This document shows, piece after piece, positions 43,504-51,721 of a stretch of DNA of 64,000 nt. The DNA comes from Azotobacter bryophylli (GTDB lineage: Bacteria > Pseudomonadota > Gammaproteobacteria > Pseudomonadales > Pseudomonadaceae), in contig NZ_JBHRSJ010000031.1 in the NCBI RefSeq assembly GCF_042643485.1, positions 163,870 through 227,869 on the forward strand, in the 5' to 3' direction. Each line of letters starts with the position of its first letter. The first letter of the stretch is position 1. The notes beneath the pieces were generated by a model. It ran no database searches. It saw only the letters and a program-made list of their open reading frames with translations, and had not been told where the DNA came from. Position numbers and translations under genes: made by a program.

Positions 43504-43537
43504 ATGGGGCTGTCATCCCTTGAGGCTGGCGCAAAAC

Positions 43538-43658
43538 AAAAAAAACCCGGAATCTGGGGGAGGAGTCCGGGTCAAGAACATTAGGAGCAAAACGAAGGTA
43601 CGCTCTCCGCGAGTACCTTCGGCCGGCGAGGTACTTGGGGGAAATACCCCGCCAGTAC
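43538..43658 (-). ncRNA. rgsA: probable RgsA (P16) small regulatory RNA
   Basis: About 120 bases on the minus strand. A sigma-S-like -10, CAATACT, sits at 43664-43670 just upstream; the RNA then holds a strong hairpin CGAAGGTAC/GTACCTTCG (43593-43621) and ends in an intrinsic terminator ACCCGGA/TCCGGGT (43545-43572) with eight T (43538-43545). In P. aeruginosa the RpoS-dependent RNA RgsA lies beside tatD (PA2958.1, from memory), the same place and about the same size. The name rests on context and structure; I could not align the sequence. The alternative is that only the terminator is real and serves the aminotransferase gene. Confidence 0.6.
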
Positions 43659-43748
43659 TTGGAAGTATTGGTCAGGATTGGTTCTCGTCCAGCGCCGGCC
43701 ACTCTCCTTTTTAAACGGTTTTGGAATACCTGTGCCGCTGCTGAGCAC

Positions 43749-44882
43749 TTAGCCAGCAGCTATCTGACGCAGTACCGATAATGTCTCGTCGATCACCGAG
43801 ACCGGCGTATAGAAGTGGGGCGAGAGACGGATGCCAGGACCCCGCTGGGCACAGACGATCTGTTCCCGCTTGAGGATTTCGAAGAGCGAGGGGTGGTCGT
43901 ATCCAGCGAGGCTGAAGGTCAGGATACCTGCACGCCGGGCCGGGGCGGACGGGCTGTGCAGACTGATGCCGGCAATCGACCTGAGACCGTTCTCCAGCCA
44001 GCCCATGCGCTCCTCTAGCGCCGAGGCCACGTTCTCCATGCCGACCTGCTCCAGCAGGGACAGGCTGCTCTCCAGGGCCACGCAGCCGAGCATGTTCGGG
44101 CTGCCGCATTCGAAGCGCCTGGCGCTGCGAGCCGGCTGCCACTCCGCTTCATCGTAGTCGCCGACGTTCTCGACCATGTGCCAGCCGTACTCGTGCAGCC
44201 TCAGTTGCTCGCGCAGGTCGCTGCGGCAATAGAAGACGCCGAGGCCTTCGGGGCCCATGAGCCATTTGTGTCCATCGGCCATGGCGAAGGCGCAGTCGCT
44301 GGCCCGCACGTCGAAGGGCAGGGCGCCGAGGTGCTGGATCGCATCCACGCACAGCAGCACGCCGCGCTGCCGGCAGCCCTGACCGAGCCGCTCCAGATCC
44401 AGGCGCAGGCCGCTGGCGTATTGCACGGCGCTGATCGACAGCAGGCGAGTGCGCGGGCCGCAGGCGGCTAGCAGATCGGCTTCCGGGTCCTTGCCCTTGA
44501 GATTGACCTGGATGACCTCGACCCCCAGCGGCTCGAGTGCCTCCCAGACGATCCGGTTGGAAGGGAATTCCTCGTCGCTGATGACGATCTGCTCGCCGGC
44601 CTGCCAGTTCAGGCCGAAAGCGACGAAGGACAGCGCCTCGGAAGTATTCTTCACCAAGGCGATATCCGCCGTGGAGGGGGCGTTGAGCAGACGTGCCAGT
44701 CGCTCCCGCAGGCGCCGTTCGATCCCCATCCACAGCGGATAGTCGCGTGCGCCGATGTGCACGTTCTGCTCGGCGAAGGCCGCGACCGCTTTGCCGGTCC
44801 GTTTTGGCCAAGGAGCGACGGCAGCGTGGTTCAGATAGCGCAGCCCGGCCAGCTGCGGAAATTCATCGTGAATGGCAAGCAT
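43749..44882 (-). CDS. class V aminotransferase (cysteine desulfurase-like fold)
   Basis: 377 residues from ATG 44882, set by AAGGAG 5 bases upstream. PLP lysine is Lys206 in ADGHKWLMGPEG; the cofactor Asp/His motif DAIQHLGALPFD precedes it, and KNTSEALSFVAFGL binds the phosphate. It resembles the branch of isopenicillin-N-epimerase- or kynureninase-like enzymes, not IscS: the flexible loop cysteine is not seen. Substrate unknown. It is a single gene, divergent from the DUF1285 gene. Confidence 0.85.
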   Translation of the reverse strand: MLAIHDEFPQLAGLRYLNHAAVAPWPKRTGKAVAAFAEQNVHIGARDYPLWMGIERRLRERLARLLNAPSTADIALVKNTSEALSFVAFGLNWQAGEQIVISDEEFPSNRIVWEALEPLGVEVIQVNLKGKDPEADLLAACGPRTRLLSISAVQYASGLRLDLERLGQGCRQRGVLLCVDAIQHLGALPFDVRASDCAFAMADGHKWLMGPEGLGVFYCRSDLREQLRLHEYGWHMVENVGDYDEAEWQPARSARRFECGSPNMLGCVALESSLSLLEQVGMENVASALEERMGWLENGLRSIAGISLHSPSAPARRAGILTFSLAGYDHPSLFEILKREQIVCAQRGPGIRLSPHFYTPVSVIDETLSVLRQIAAG

Positions 44883-44959
44883 GGGTGCTCCTTGCAATCG
44901 TGTGGTCAGGCATCATATTCGATACCAGTCAGGGGCGCCGCCACCACCGAGGAGATTAT

Positions 44960-45526
44960 ATGAGCGAATCAGGCAAGGCCGACGACCTGTTGGCGCAGAT
45001 TCCCGCGGGCGAAAGGAAGGGGCCTCCCCCTGTGCACCTGTGGAACCCGCCGTTCTGCGGCGACATCGACATGCGCATCGCTCGGGATGGCAGCTGGTAC
45101 TACCTGGGCTCGCCGATCGGACGCAAGCCGTTGGTTCGGTTGTTCTCCGGCATCATCCGCCGGGATGGGGACCGGTACTTCCTGGTGACCCCGGTCGAGA
45201 AAGTCGGGATACGGGTCGATGACGCGCCTTTCGTAGCCACCGCCCTGGAGGCCGAGGGGGAGGGCGAAAGCCAGCTGCTGCGCTTCACGACCAACGTCGA
45301 GGACAAGGTCGAGGCCGGAGTCGAGCACCCCCTGCGTTTCGTGCTCGACCCGGTCACCCAGGAGCCGGCTCCTTACGTCCTCGTGCGGGACAATCTGGAG
45401 GCGCTGATCGGCAGGAGCGTGTTCTATCAGTTGGTGGAGCTGGCGGTGCCGCGACAGATCGAGGGGCGCGGCTGGCTGGGTGTCTGGAGCGGCGGGGTGT
45501 TCTTCCCCATCGGGTCGCAGGAGTAG
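44960..45526 (+). CDS. DUF1285 protein
   Basis: 188 residues from ATG 44960, with GAGGAG 5 bases before it. The DUF1285 pattern is clear: PPVHLWNPPFCGDIDMRIARDGSWYYLGSPIGR, then RLFSGIIRRDGDRYFLVTPVEKVGI. The function is unknown; the P. aeruginosa homologue has a solved structure without an assigned role (from memory). No signal peptide or helix. Divergent from the aminotransferase gene and convergent with the ETF-quinone reductase gene. Confidence 0.9.
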   Translation: MSESGKADDLLAQIPAGERKGPPPVHLWNPPFCGDIDMRIARDGSWYYLGSPIGRKPLVRLFSGIIRRDGDRYFLVTPVEKVGIRVDDAPFVATALEAEGEGESQLLRFTTNVEDKVEAGVEHPLRFVLDPVTQEPAPYVLVRDNLEALIGRSVFYQLVELAVPRQIEGRGWLGVWSGGVFFPIGSQE

Positions 45527-45537
45527 CGGGCCGAAAG

Positions 45538-45565
45538 CAGCGGGGCTCCCGAAGGAGCCCCGCTG
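45538..45565. terminator. hairpin between convergent DUF1285 and ETF-quinone reductase genes
   Basis: Perfect 12-bp stem CAGCGGGGCTCC / GGAGCCCCGCTG with a CGAA tetraloop. T-runs are weak on both sides, yet the place between two convergent stops supports a terminator. Confidence 0.65.
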
Positions 45566-45573
45566 GAGTGCGC

Positions 45574-47229
45574 TTACATGTTGGGGTAGTTCGGGCCGCC
45601 GGAGCCTTCCGGTGCCACCCAGGTGATGTTCTGGGCCGGGTCCTTGATATCGCAGGTCTTGCAGTGCACGCAGTTCTGCGCGTTGATCTGGAAGCGCTTG
45701 CTGCCGTCCTCCTGGGTCATCACCTCGTAGACGCCGGCTGGGCAGTAACGCTGCGCCGGTTCGTCGTAGATCGGCAGGTTTCTCAGGATCGGAATGGACG
45801 GATCGGCCAGTTTCAGGTGGCAGGGCTGGTCCTCTTCATGGTTGGTATTGGAGAGGAACACCGAGCTCAGCTTGTCGAAGCTGATCTGGCCATCAGGCTT
45901 GGGATAGTCGATCCACTCGGACTCTTCCGCCGGCTTCAGGCAGGCGTAATCCGGCTTGTTGTCGTGCAGGGTGAAGGGCAGCTTGCCGTCGAACAGGTTC
46001 TGATCGACGAAGTTGAAGGCACCGCCCAGGAGAGAGCCGAACTTGTGGATCGCCGCGCCGAAATTGCGGCTGCGGAACAGCTCGTCGTACAGCCAGCTGG
46101 ACTTGAAGGAGGCGACGTATTCGGTCAGTTCGTCACCGCCCGCACGGCCCGCCGCCAGGGCATCGGCGATGGCGTCGGCGGCCAGCATGCCGGACTTCAT
46201 GGCCGTGTGGCTGCCCTTGATCTTGGCGAAGTTCAGGGTGCCGAGGTCGCAGCCGATCAGCGCAGCGCCGGGCACCACCATCTTCGGCAGCGAGTTCAGG
46301 CCGCCCTTGCAGATCGCGCGCGCGCCGTAGGAGATGCGCTTGCCGCCTTCCAGGTATTGGCGGATCACCGGATGGTGCTTGTAGCGTTGGAACTCGTCGA
46401 ACGGCGAGAGGAAGGGGTTGCTGTAGGACAGGTCGACGATCAGGCCGACCACCACCTGGTTGTTCTCCAGGTGATAGAGGAAGGAGCCACCCGGGTTCTC
46501 GTCGTCCAGCGGCCAGCCGGCGGTGTGCACCACCAGACCCTGCTCGTGCCGGAGCGGATCGATTTCCCAGAGCTCCTTGATGCCGATCCCGTAATGCTGG
46601 GCATCGGCTTCGGCGTCGAGACCGTACTTCTTGATCAGCTGCTTGCCGATATGGCCGCGGCAGCCTTCGGCGAACAGGGTGTACTTGGCGCGCAGCTCCA
46701 TGCCCGGGGTGTACACGCCATCCTTCGGCTTGCCTTCGTGATCGACGCCGAGATCGCCGGTGATGATGCCGCGCACTACGCCGCTCTCGTCGATCAGGGC
46801 CTCCTGAGCGGCGAAGCCCGGATAGATCTCGACGCCCAGAGCCTCGGCCTGCTGCGCCAGCCAGCGGCAAAGGTTACCCAGGGAGATGACGTAGTTGCCT
46901 TCGTTGTGCATGGTCTTCGGCACAAGGAAGTCGGGAATCTTGCGGGCGGCCTCGCCGCTCTGGAACAGGTAGATGTCGTCGCGCTTGACCGGCGTATTGA
47001 GCGGGGCGCCGAGCTCCCGCCAGTCGGGGAATAGTTCGTTGAGCGCGCGCGGCTCGAAGACGGCGCCGGAGAGGATATGGGCGCCGACCTCGGAACCTTT
47101 TTCGACCACGCACACGCTGATTTCCTGTCCAGCGGCCGTGGCCTTCTGCTTCAAGCGGCAGGCGGCTGACAGACCTGCGGGGCCGGCACCGACGATGACG
47201 ACGTCGAATTCCATGTATTCGCGTTCCAC
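45574..47229 (-). CDS. electron transfer flavoprotein-ubiquinone oxidoreductase
   Basis: Passes electrons from reduced ETF to ubiquinone at the inner membrane. 551 residues. FAD motif VVIVGAGPAGLSAACRL near residue 10, and a C-terminal 4Fe-4S site with CVHCKTCDIKDPAQNITW plus the earlier YCPAGVYE. The GTG start (47229) has GGAG 7 bases upstream. Divergent from etfBA, whose product is its electron donor; a good promoter stands about 75 bases upstream. Confidence 0.96.
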   Translation of the reverse strand: MEREYMEFDVVIVGAGPAGLSAACRLKQKATAAGQEISVCVVEKGSEVGAHILSGAVFEPRALNELFPDWRELGAPLNTPVKRDDIYLFQSGEAARKIPDFLVPKTMHNEGNYVISLGNLCRWLAQQAEALGVEIYPGFAAQEALIDESGVVRGIITGDLGVDHEGKPKDGVYTPGMELRAKYTLFAEGCRGHIGKQLIKKYGLDAEADAQHYGIGIKELWEIDPLRHEQGLVVHTAGWPLDDENPGGSFLYHLENNQVVVGLIVDLSYSNPFLSPFDEFQRYKHHPVIRQYLEGGKRISYGARAICKGGLNSLPKMVVPGAALIGCDLGTLNFAKIKGSHTAMKSGMLAADAIADALAAGRAGGDELTEYVASFKSSWLYDELFRSRNFGAAIHKFGSLLGGAFNFVDQNLFDGKLPFTLHDNKPDYACLKPAEESEWIDYPKPDGQISFDKLSSVFLSNTNHEEDQPCHLKLADPSIPILRNLPIYDEPAQRYCPAGVYEVMTQEDGSKRFQINAQNCVHCKTCDIKDPAQNITWVAPEGSGGPNYPNM

Positions 47230-47307
47230 AAACTATCTCCTACTCAAGGCACGCTTCGTGTGACTGTTGATGGGAGCTAGGCTCATCCCTGGCCTGAGCG
47301 GGCGGGC

Positions 47308-47336
47308 ATTATATCTGGCCTGGCCAGTCGGACCAA
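47308..47336 (-). promoter_or_regulatory. promoter of the ETF-quinone reductase gene
   Basis: On the minus strand TTGGTC (47331-47336), 17 bases, a perfect TATAAT (47308-47313). Leader of about 70 bases. The divergent etfB promoter in the same 297-base region could not be pinned down. Confidence 0.6.
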
Positions 47337-47526
47337 CGGTAACGCTCTCTGGCATGGATGGCCCGGAAAATGGGGTGTTGCGAGGCCTTCTTATTGACCG
47401 GGAGGGGGGCTGCAGTCAAGATACGGCCTATTTTCGCTCGCCGCACGGGCTGGCGTCGGCTCCGGCCGTCAACACAAGCCAAGCTTGCCTTGGCGACATT
47501 CTATTTACCGGAGAGTACGAGGAATC

Positions 47527-48276
47527 ATGAAGGTTCTTGTAGCTGTCAAACGAGTGGTCGATTACAACGTCAAGGTCCGCGTCAAGGCGGACCACTCCGG
47601 CGTCGATCTCGCCAACGTGAAAATGTCGATGAACCCTTTCTGCGAGATCGCCGTTGAAGAGGCGGTGCGTCTGAAAGAGAAGGGCGTCGCCAGCGAGATC
47701 GTCGTCGTCTCCATCGGCCCGGCCCAGGCCCAGGAGCAGCTGCGCACCGCCCTGGCTCTCGGCGCCGACCGCGCCGTGCTGGTCGAAACCGCCGAGGAGC
47801 TGAATTCCCTGGCCGTGGCCAAGTTGCTGAAGGCCGTGGTGGACAAGGAGCAGCCGCAACTGGTCCTGCTCGGCAAGCAGGCCATCGACAGCGACAACAA
47901 CCAGACTGGCCAGATGCTCGCCGCCCTAACCGGCTACGCCCAGGGCACCTTCGCCTCCAAGCTGGAGCTGGAAGGCAGCAAGGCCAAGGTCACCCGTGAG
48001 ATCGACGGTGGCCTGCAGACCGTGGAGCTGGCCCTGCCGGCCATCGTCACCACCGACCTGCGCCTGAACGAGCCGCGCTACGCCTCCCTGCCCAATATCA
48101 TGAAGGCCAAGAAGAAGCCGCTGGAGACCGTCATTCCGGACGCCCTCGGCGTGTCCACCGCCTCCACCATGAAGACCGTCAAGGTTGAGGCCCCGGCAGG
48201 GCGCCAGGCCGGCATCAAGGTCAAGTCCGTGGCCGAACTGGTCGAGAAACTGAAGAACGAAGCGAAGGTGATCTGA
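47527..48276 (+). CDS. etfB: electron transfer flavoprotein beta subunit
   Basis: AMP-binding subunit of ETF, which takes electrons from acyl-CoA and other dehydrogenases. 249 residues from ATG 47527 (MKVLVAVKRVVDYNVKVR); GAGGAA is 5 bases upstream. The ETF-beta signature and the acyl-CoA dehydrogenase recognition loop (LRLNEPRYASLPNIMKAKKKP, near residue 190) are present. etfA follows after 2 bases. Confidence 0.97.
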   Translation: MKVLVAVKRVVDYNVKVRVKADHSGVDLANVKMSMNPFCEIAVEEAVRLKEKGVASEIVVVSIGPAQAQEQLRTALALGADRAVLVETAEELNSLAVAKLLKAVVDKEQPQLVLLGKQAIDSDNNQTGQMLAALTGYAQGTFASKLELEGSKAKVTREIDGGLQTVELALPAIVTTDLRLNEPRYASLPNIMKAKKKPLETVIPDALGVSTASTMKTVKVEAPAGRQAGIKVKSVAELVEKLKNEAKVI

Positions 48277-48278
48277 CA

Positions 48279-49208
48279 ATGGCAATCCTGGTTATCGCTG
48301 AGCACAACAATGCGGTCCTGGGTGCCGCGACCCTGAATACCGTGGCCGCCGCCCAGGCCATCGGCGGCGACATCCACGTGCTGGTCGCCGGACAGAACTG
48401 CGCCGCGGTCGCCGAGGCCGCCGCCAAGGTCGCCGGGGTGAGCAAGGTGCTGGTGGCCGACGAGGCCGCCTACGCCCACCAGCTGCCGGAAAACGTCGCG
48501 CCGCTGATCGTCGGGCTGGCCAAGTCCTACAGCCACGTGCTGGCCCCGGCCACCACCAACGGCAAGAACTACCTGCCGCGCGTGGCGGCCCTGCTGGATG
48601 TGGACCAGATCTCCGAGATCGTTGCGGTGGAAAGCGCCGACACCTTCAAGCGGCCGATCTACGCCGGCAACGCCATCGCCACCGTGCAGTCGAGCGCTCC
48701 GGTCAAGGTGATCACCGTGCGCACCACCGCCTTCGACGCCGTGCCGGCCGAAGGCGGCGCCGCAGCCATCGAAGCGGTGGCGGGCCAGGGCGATGCGGGC
48801 AAGTCCGCCTTCGTCGGCGAGGAGCTGGCCCAGTCCGACCGTCCCGAGCTGAGCGCGGCGCGGGTGGTGGTCTCCGGCGGTCGCGGCATGCAGAGCGCCG
48901 AGAACTTCCAACTGCTGTACCAACTGGCGGACAAGCTGGGTGCCGCGGTGGGCGCTTCGCGCGCGGCGGTGGACGCGGGCTTCGCGCCCAACGACATGCA
49001 GGTCGGCCAGACCGGCAAGATCGTGGCGCCGGAGCTGTACGTCGCGGTGGGTATCAGCGGGGCGATCCAGCACCTGGCGGGGATGAAGGACTCCAAGGTG
49101 ATCGTCGCGATCAACAAGGACGAGGAGGCGCCGATCTTCCAGGTGGCCGACTACGGCCTGGTCGCCGACCTGTTCGAAGCGGTGCCGGAACTGGCCAAGC
49201 AGGTCTGA
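48279..49208 (+). CDS. etfA: electron transfer flavoprotein alpha subunit
   Basis: FAD-binding subunit of ETF. 309 residues. The C-terminal FAD domain shows VVSGGRGM, LGAAVGASRAAVDAGF, QVGQTGKIVAPELYVAVGISGAIQH and NKDEEAPIF. Second gene of the pair; followed by a long imperfect hairpin and then a run of unknown bases. Confidence 0.97.
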   Translation: MAILVIAEHNNAVLGAATLNTVAAAQAIGGDIHVLVAGQNCAAVAEAAAKVAGVSKVLVADEAAYAHQLPENVAPLIVGLAKSYSHVLAPATTNGKNYLPRVAALLDVDQISEIVAVESADTFKRPIYAGNAIATVQSSAPVKVITVRTTAFDAVPAEGGAAAIEAVAGQGDAGKSAFVGEELAQSDRPELSAARVVVSGGRGMQSAENFQLLYQLADKLGAAVGASRAAVDAGFAPNDMQVGQTGKIVAPELYVAVGISGAIQHLAGMKDSKVIVAINKDEEAPIFQVADYGLVADLFEAVPELAKQV

Positions 49209-49237
49209 CCCGGTAGTCGCCTAGCAGCAAGAAGCCC

Positions 49238-49276
49238 GCTCGCTCCAGCCGCTATCACGTGGCTGTTGGCGAGCGT
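49238..49276 (+). terminator. probable etfA terminator hairpin at the sequence gap
   Basis: CGCTCGC (about 49241-49247) pairs with GCGAGCG (49269-49275), with an inner CAGCC/GGCTG. The next base is T and then the N-run begins, so a T-tract cannot be checked. Confidence 0.5.
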
Positions 49277-49367
49277 NNNNNNNNNNNNNNNNNNNNNNNN
49301 NNNNNNNNNNNNNNNNNNNNNNNNNNNNNNNNNNNNNNNNNNNNNNNNNNNNNNNNNNNNNNNNNNN
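49277..49367. other. sequence gap (91 N)
   Basis: A run of unknown bases. Frames that read across it are artefacts. It may hide the promoter and the true start of the following gene. Confidence 0.99.
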
Positions 49368-49390
49368 GATACCGAGAGCCCCTCATCCTC

Positions 49391-50209
49391 ATGCACTTTC
49401 GCCTCCGAAGAGCTCTGCTGGCGCTGGCCGCCATGCTGATGCTGCCTGCTTGCCAGGCAGTCGCCGGCCAGTGTGAGCGCATCGTCGCCACCGGCGATCC
49501 CGAGTTGCCGCCTTACCTCTGGCAGGACCCGGAAAATCCAGGGCGACTGGTCGGCGCCGCTGCCGATCTGCTCGATCAGCTCGGCAAGGCGTTGGGCGTC
49601 AGGATCGACACCATCCATACCGGCGCCGGTCCCCAGGCCGAGGCGGACGCCGAGAGCGGGCGAGTCGACCTGCTGATCGGCACCACGCCGAATGCGAGTC
49701 GACGGCAGTCTCTGGATTTCATCGAGCCGGCGCCGTTCGTCCTGTCCAGCAGTGTCTGGGTGCGCCGGGATCAGGGCTTCGCCTACGGCGGCTGGAACGA
49801 TCTGTACGGTCATTCCGGTGTGGTTCTGGCCGATGGCAGGCTGGCTCGGGAGTTCGATCCGTTGTCCGGCGCCTATCTGCCGCTGCAGGAGGCGTCCGCA
49901 TTGCCCGAGGCTTTGCGTACGCTGCAGCAGGGCAGGGCCGACTATCTGCTCCACGAATCCCTTTCCACCCAGGCGGTCGCCGAGCGGCTGGGGATGCTCG
50001 GGGAGGTTCGGGCAATTGAGCCGCCGATCACCAGCGAGGGGCTGTATCTGGCTATCTCCCGAGACTCCGCCTGCAACGAACCGGCGCTGCGCGAGCGGTT
50101 GGCCTCCGGGATGGCCGAACTGGTCGCCAATGGGGTACCGGAGCAGTTGCTGCAACGAAACCTGGAACGCTGGAAAGCGTGGCAGCGGGCCGAGCCCCTC
50201 AATGAGTAG
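49391..50209 (+). CDS. periplasmic solute-binding protein, family 3
   Basis: 272 residues from the first ATG after the gap. The N terminus is a signal sequence with a possible lipobox LPAC (Cys21). The mature part begins CERIVATGDPELPPYLWQ and continues AAADLLDQLGKALGVRIDTI and VDLLIGTTPNASRRQSLDFIEPAPF, typical of amino-acid-type binding proteins (SBP_bac_3). No ABC permease or ATPase gene is beside it; instead two lipoprotein genes follow after 13 bases, so a sensory or envelope role is possible. An upstream start inside the gap cannot be excluded. Confidence 0.8.
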   Translation: MHFRLRRALLALAAMLMLPACQAVAGQCERIVATGDPELPPYLWQDPENPGRLVGAAADLLDQLGKALGVRIDTIHTGAGPQAEADAESGRVDLLIGTTPNASRRQSLDFIEPAPFVLSSSVWVRRDQGFAYGGWNDLYGHSGVVLADGRLAREFDPLSGAYLPLQEASALPEALRTLQQGRADYLLHESLSTQAVAERLGMLGEVRAIEPPITSEGLYLAISRDSACNEPALRERLASGMAELVANGVPEQLLQRNLERWKAWQRAEPLNE

Positions 50210-50222
50210 GAATGTCTTTTCC

Positions 50223-50573
50223 ATGAATAAAGCAGGTTTATCCATTGCCCTGGTCATGCTGGGCCTGGTCGGCTGCAGCAATCACCCGGCACCCGAGGAG
50301 CAGCTGCGCCTGAGCGAGCAGGCACTGGACCAGGCCAAGGCCGTCGGAGCCTCTGCTGAGGCGGACGAACTGGCGCTGGCACAGGACAAGCTCCAGCAGG
50401 CCCGGATCGCCTTCGACCGCGGCAAGTACCGGAAGGCGCGCATGTTGGCCGAGCAGGCCGAGCTGGACGCGCGCCTGGCCGAGGCGAAGGTGTTGACGCA
50501 GAAGAGACAGAAGCAGCTGAGCGAGCTGGAGCAGCAGGTCGAGTCGCTTCGCAAGCAGTTGGGAGCGCTGTGA
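50223..50573 (+). CDS. DUF4398 lipoprotein
   Basis: 116 residues with a lipoprotein signal, lipobox LVGC (Cys18). The mature part is almost wholly helical and charged: a repeat-like EQLRLSEQALDQAKAVGA/LALAQDKLQQARIAFDRGKYRKARMLAEQAELDARLAEAK region followed by a coiled coil to the end (SELEQQVESLRKQL). DUF4398 members are often paired with an OmpA-like lipoprotein, as here; its stop overlaps the next start (TGATG). An in-frame ATG at 50202 lies before but spoils the signal peptide. Confidence 0.85.
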   Translation: MNKAGLSIALVMLGLVGCSNHPAPEEQLRLSEQALDQAKAVGASAEADELALAQDKLQQARIAFDRGKYRKARMLAEQAELDARLAEAKVLTQKRQKQLSELEQQVESLRKQLGAL

Positions 50574-51382
50574 TGAAACAATGGCAACTGAACTCCATCG
50601 CCCTGCTGGCATTGACACTGCTGGCCGGCTGTTCCACTTCGTCCAGCCCTCGGCAGGCCTTGGCTGAGGCCAAAGCGGACTTCGAGGCGGTGAGCAAGCC
50701 TCCGGCGATACAGCAGAGCACCGAGCAGAATCTGCACCAGGCCGACGAGTCGTTGGCACGGGCCGAGCGCCTGTCCCATTACTGGGGCAATGGCCGGGAG
50801 GTCGTGCACTATGCCTACCTGAGTAGTCGCTATAGCGCGATTGCCCGCGAGCAGGGCGCACAGAATCTGGCCGGCGAGCGGATCTCGGGACTCGAGCGGG
50901 AGCGTGCGCGCCTGGAGCTGGCACTGCACGAGTCGCAGCAGCTCGGGGGCGAGCCCAAGGGCGAATGGCTCGAGATGCAACTGGCCAGCCTGGCTTCCAG
51001 CGAGGCGGGGCGCGGCCTGGTCGTGACCCTGGGGGATGTCCTGTTCGATACCGGGCGGGCCGATCTCAAGCCGGCGGCGACGCGCAGTCTGCTGCAGGTG
51101 GCTTCGTTCCTGCGGGTCAACGAGAACCGGGCGGTACGCATCGAAGGCTACAGCGACAACCAGGGCGATGCGCAGCAGAACCTGGAGCTTTCCCGTGCCC
51201 GGGCGCAATCGGTCAGCGCCATGCTGGTGGATCTGGGGATCTCGCCCCAGCGAATCCAGGTCAAGGGCTATGGGGACGCCCACCCCATCGCGGAAAACGC
51301 CTCCGCCAGGGGCCGTGCGCTCAACCGGCGGGTCGAGATCGTGGTTTCGGACGAAAAGGGCGTGCTCGGCGCGGAGCGCTGA
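50573..51382 (+). CDS. OmpA-family lipoprotein
   Basis: 269 residues. Lipoprotein signal with LLAGC (Cys20), a helical middle (residues 25-140), and a C-terminal OmpA peptidoglycan-binding domain: LGDVLFDTGRADLKPAATRSL, RIEGYSDNQGDAQQNLELSRARAQSV, VKGYGDAHPIAENASARGRALNRRVEI. The domain keeps the Asp and Arg that hold diaminopimelate. Likely an outer-membrane-to-wall tether that works with the DUF4398 partner; translation is coupled. Confidence 0.92.
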   Translation: MKQWQLNSIALLALTLLAGCSTSSSPRQALAEAKADFEAVSKPPAIQQSTEQNLHQADESLARAERLSHYWGNGREVVHYAYLSSRYSAIAREQGAQNLAGERISGLERERARLELALHESQQLGGEPKGEWLEMQLASLASSEAGRGLVVTLGDVLFDTGRADLKPAATRSLLQVASFLRVNENRAVRIEGYSDNQGDAQQNLELSRARAQSVSAMLVDLGISPQRIQVKGYGDAHPIAENASARGRALNRRVEIVVSDEKGVLGAER

Positions 51383-51392
51383 GTACAGTCCC

Positions 51393-51411
51393 GAGCGCCC
51401 GTTGGGCGCTC
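51393..51411. terminator. hairpin after the OmpA-lipoprotein gene
   Basis: Perfect 8-bp stem GAGCGCCC / GGGCGCTC with a GTT loop, 10 bases after the stop. It lacks a T-run and overlaps the stop of the convergent DUF2897 gene. Confidence 0.5.
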
Positions 51412-51583
51412 AGCCCCTGTCTTCCTTACGCTCCTTGGCATCCAGCTCGACGTTGCGCTGGCGGATGCGCTCGAGCTGCTCCGGGCTGAGGGGCAGCTTC
51501 TTCGCCGAGTCGCGCAGCAGCATCAGGCTGCCGATCACCGAGCCAAACGCAAGTATCAGAATCAGCCATGCGAACCAGGGCAT
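51410..51583 (-). CDS. DUF2897 small membrane protein
   Basis: 57 residues: MPWFAWLILILAFGSVIGSL forms one membrane helix, followed by a charged tail (LRDSAKKLPLSPEQLERIRQ...). This is the pattern of DUF2897, a family of small pseudomonad proteins with no known role. GCAGGAG lies 6 bases before the ATG. Convergent with the OmpA gene, divergent from the sensor kinase. Confidence 0.85.
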   Translation of the reverse strand: MPWFAWLILILAFGSVIGSLMLLRDSAKKLPLSPEQLERIRQRNVELDAKERKEDRG

Positions 51584-51721
51584 AGGGGGCTCCTGCAGTC
51601 GAGAGGATTGTTCGGGCTAGCGTAGCGGGAGACGCTTCGGACGTATCCCAATGGCACATTGTCATATGATGGCAATCCGATGCTGCTGTAATCGCCGCTC
51701 CTGCCATTTTGGAGACGGCCC

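Noticed and set aside
43593..43660. The inverted repeats after tatD as a REP element or CRISPR remnant
   Set aside because: Arms are unique in the window, and they fit better as stems of a small RNA ending in a terminator.
49259..49390. Reading the binding-protein gene or a minus-strand gene across the N-run
   Set aside because: The bases are unknown; any frame through them is an artefact.
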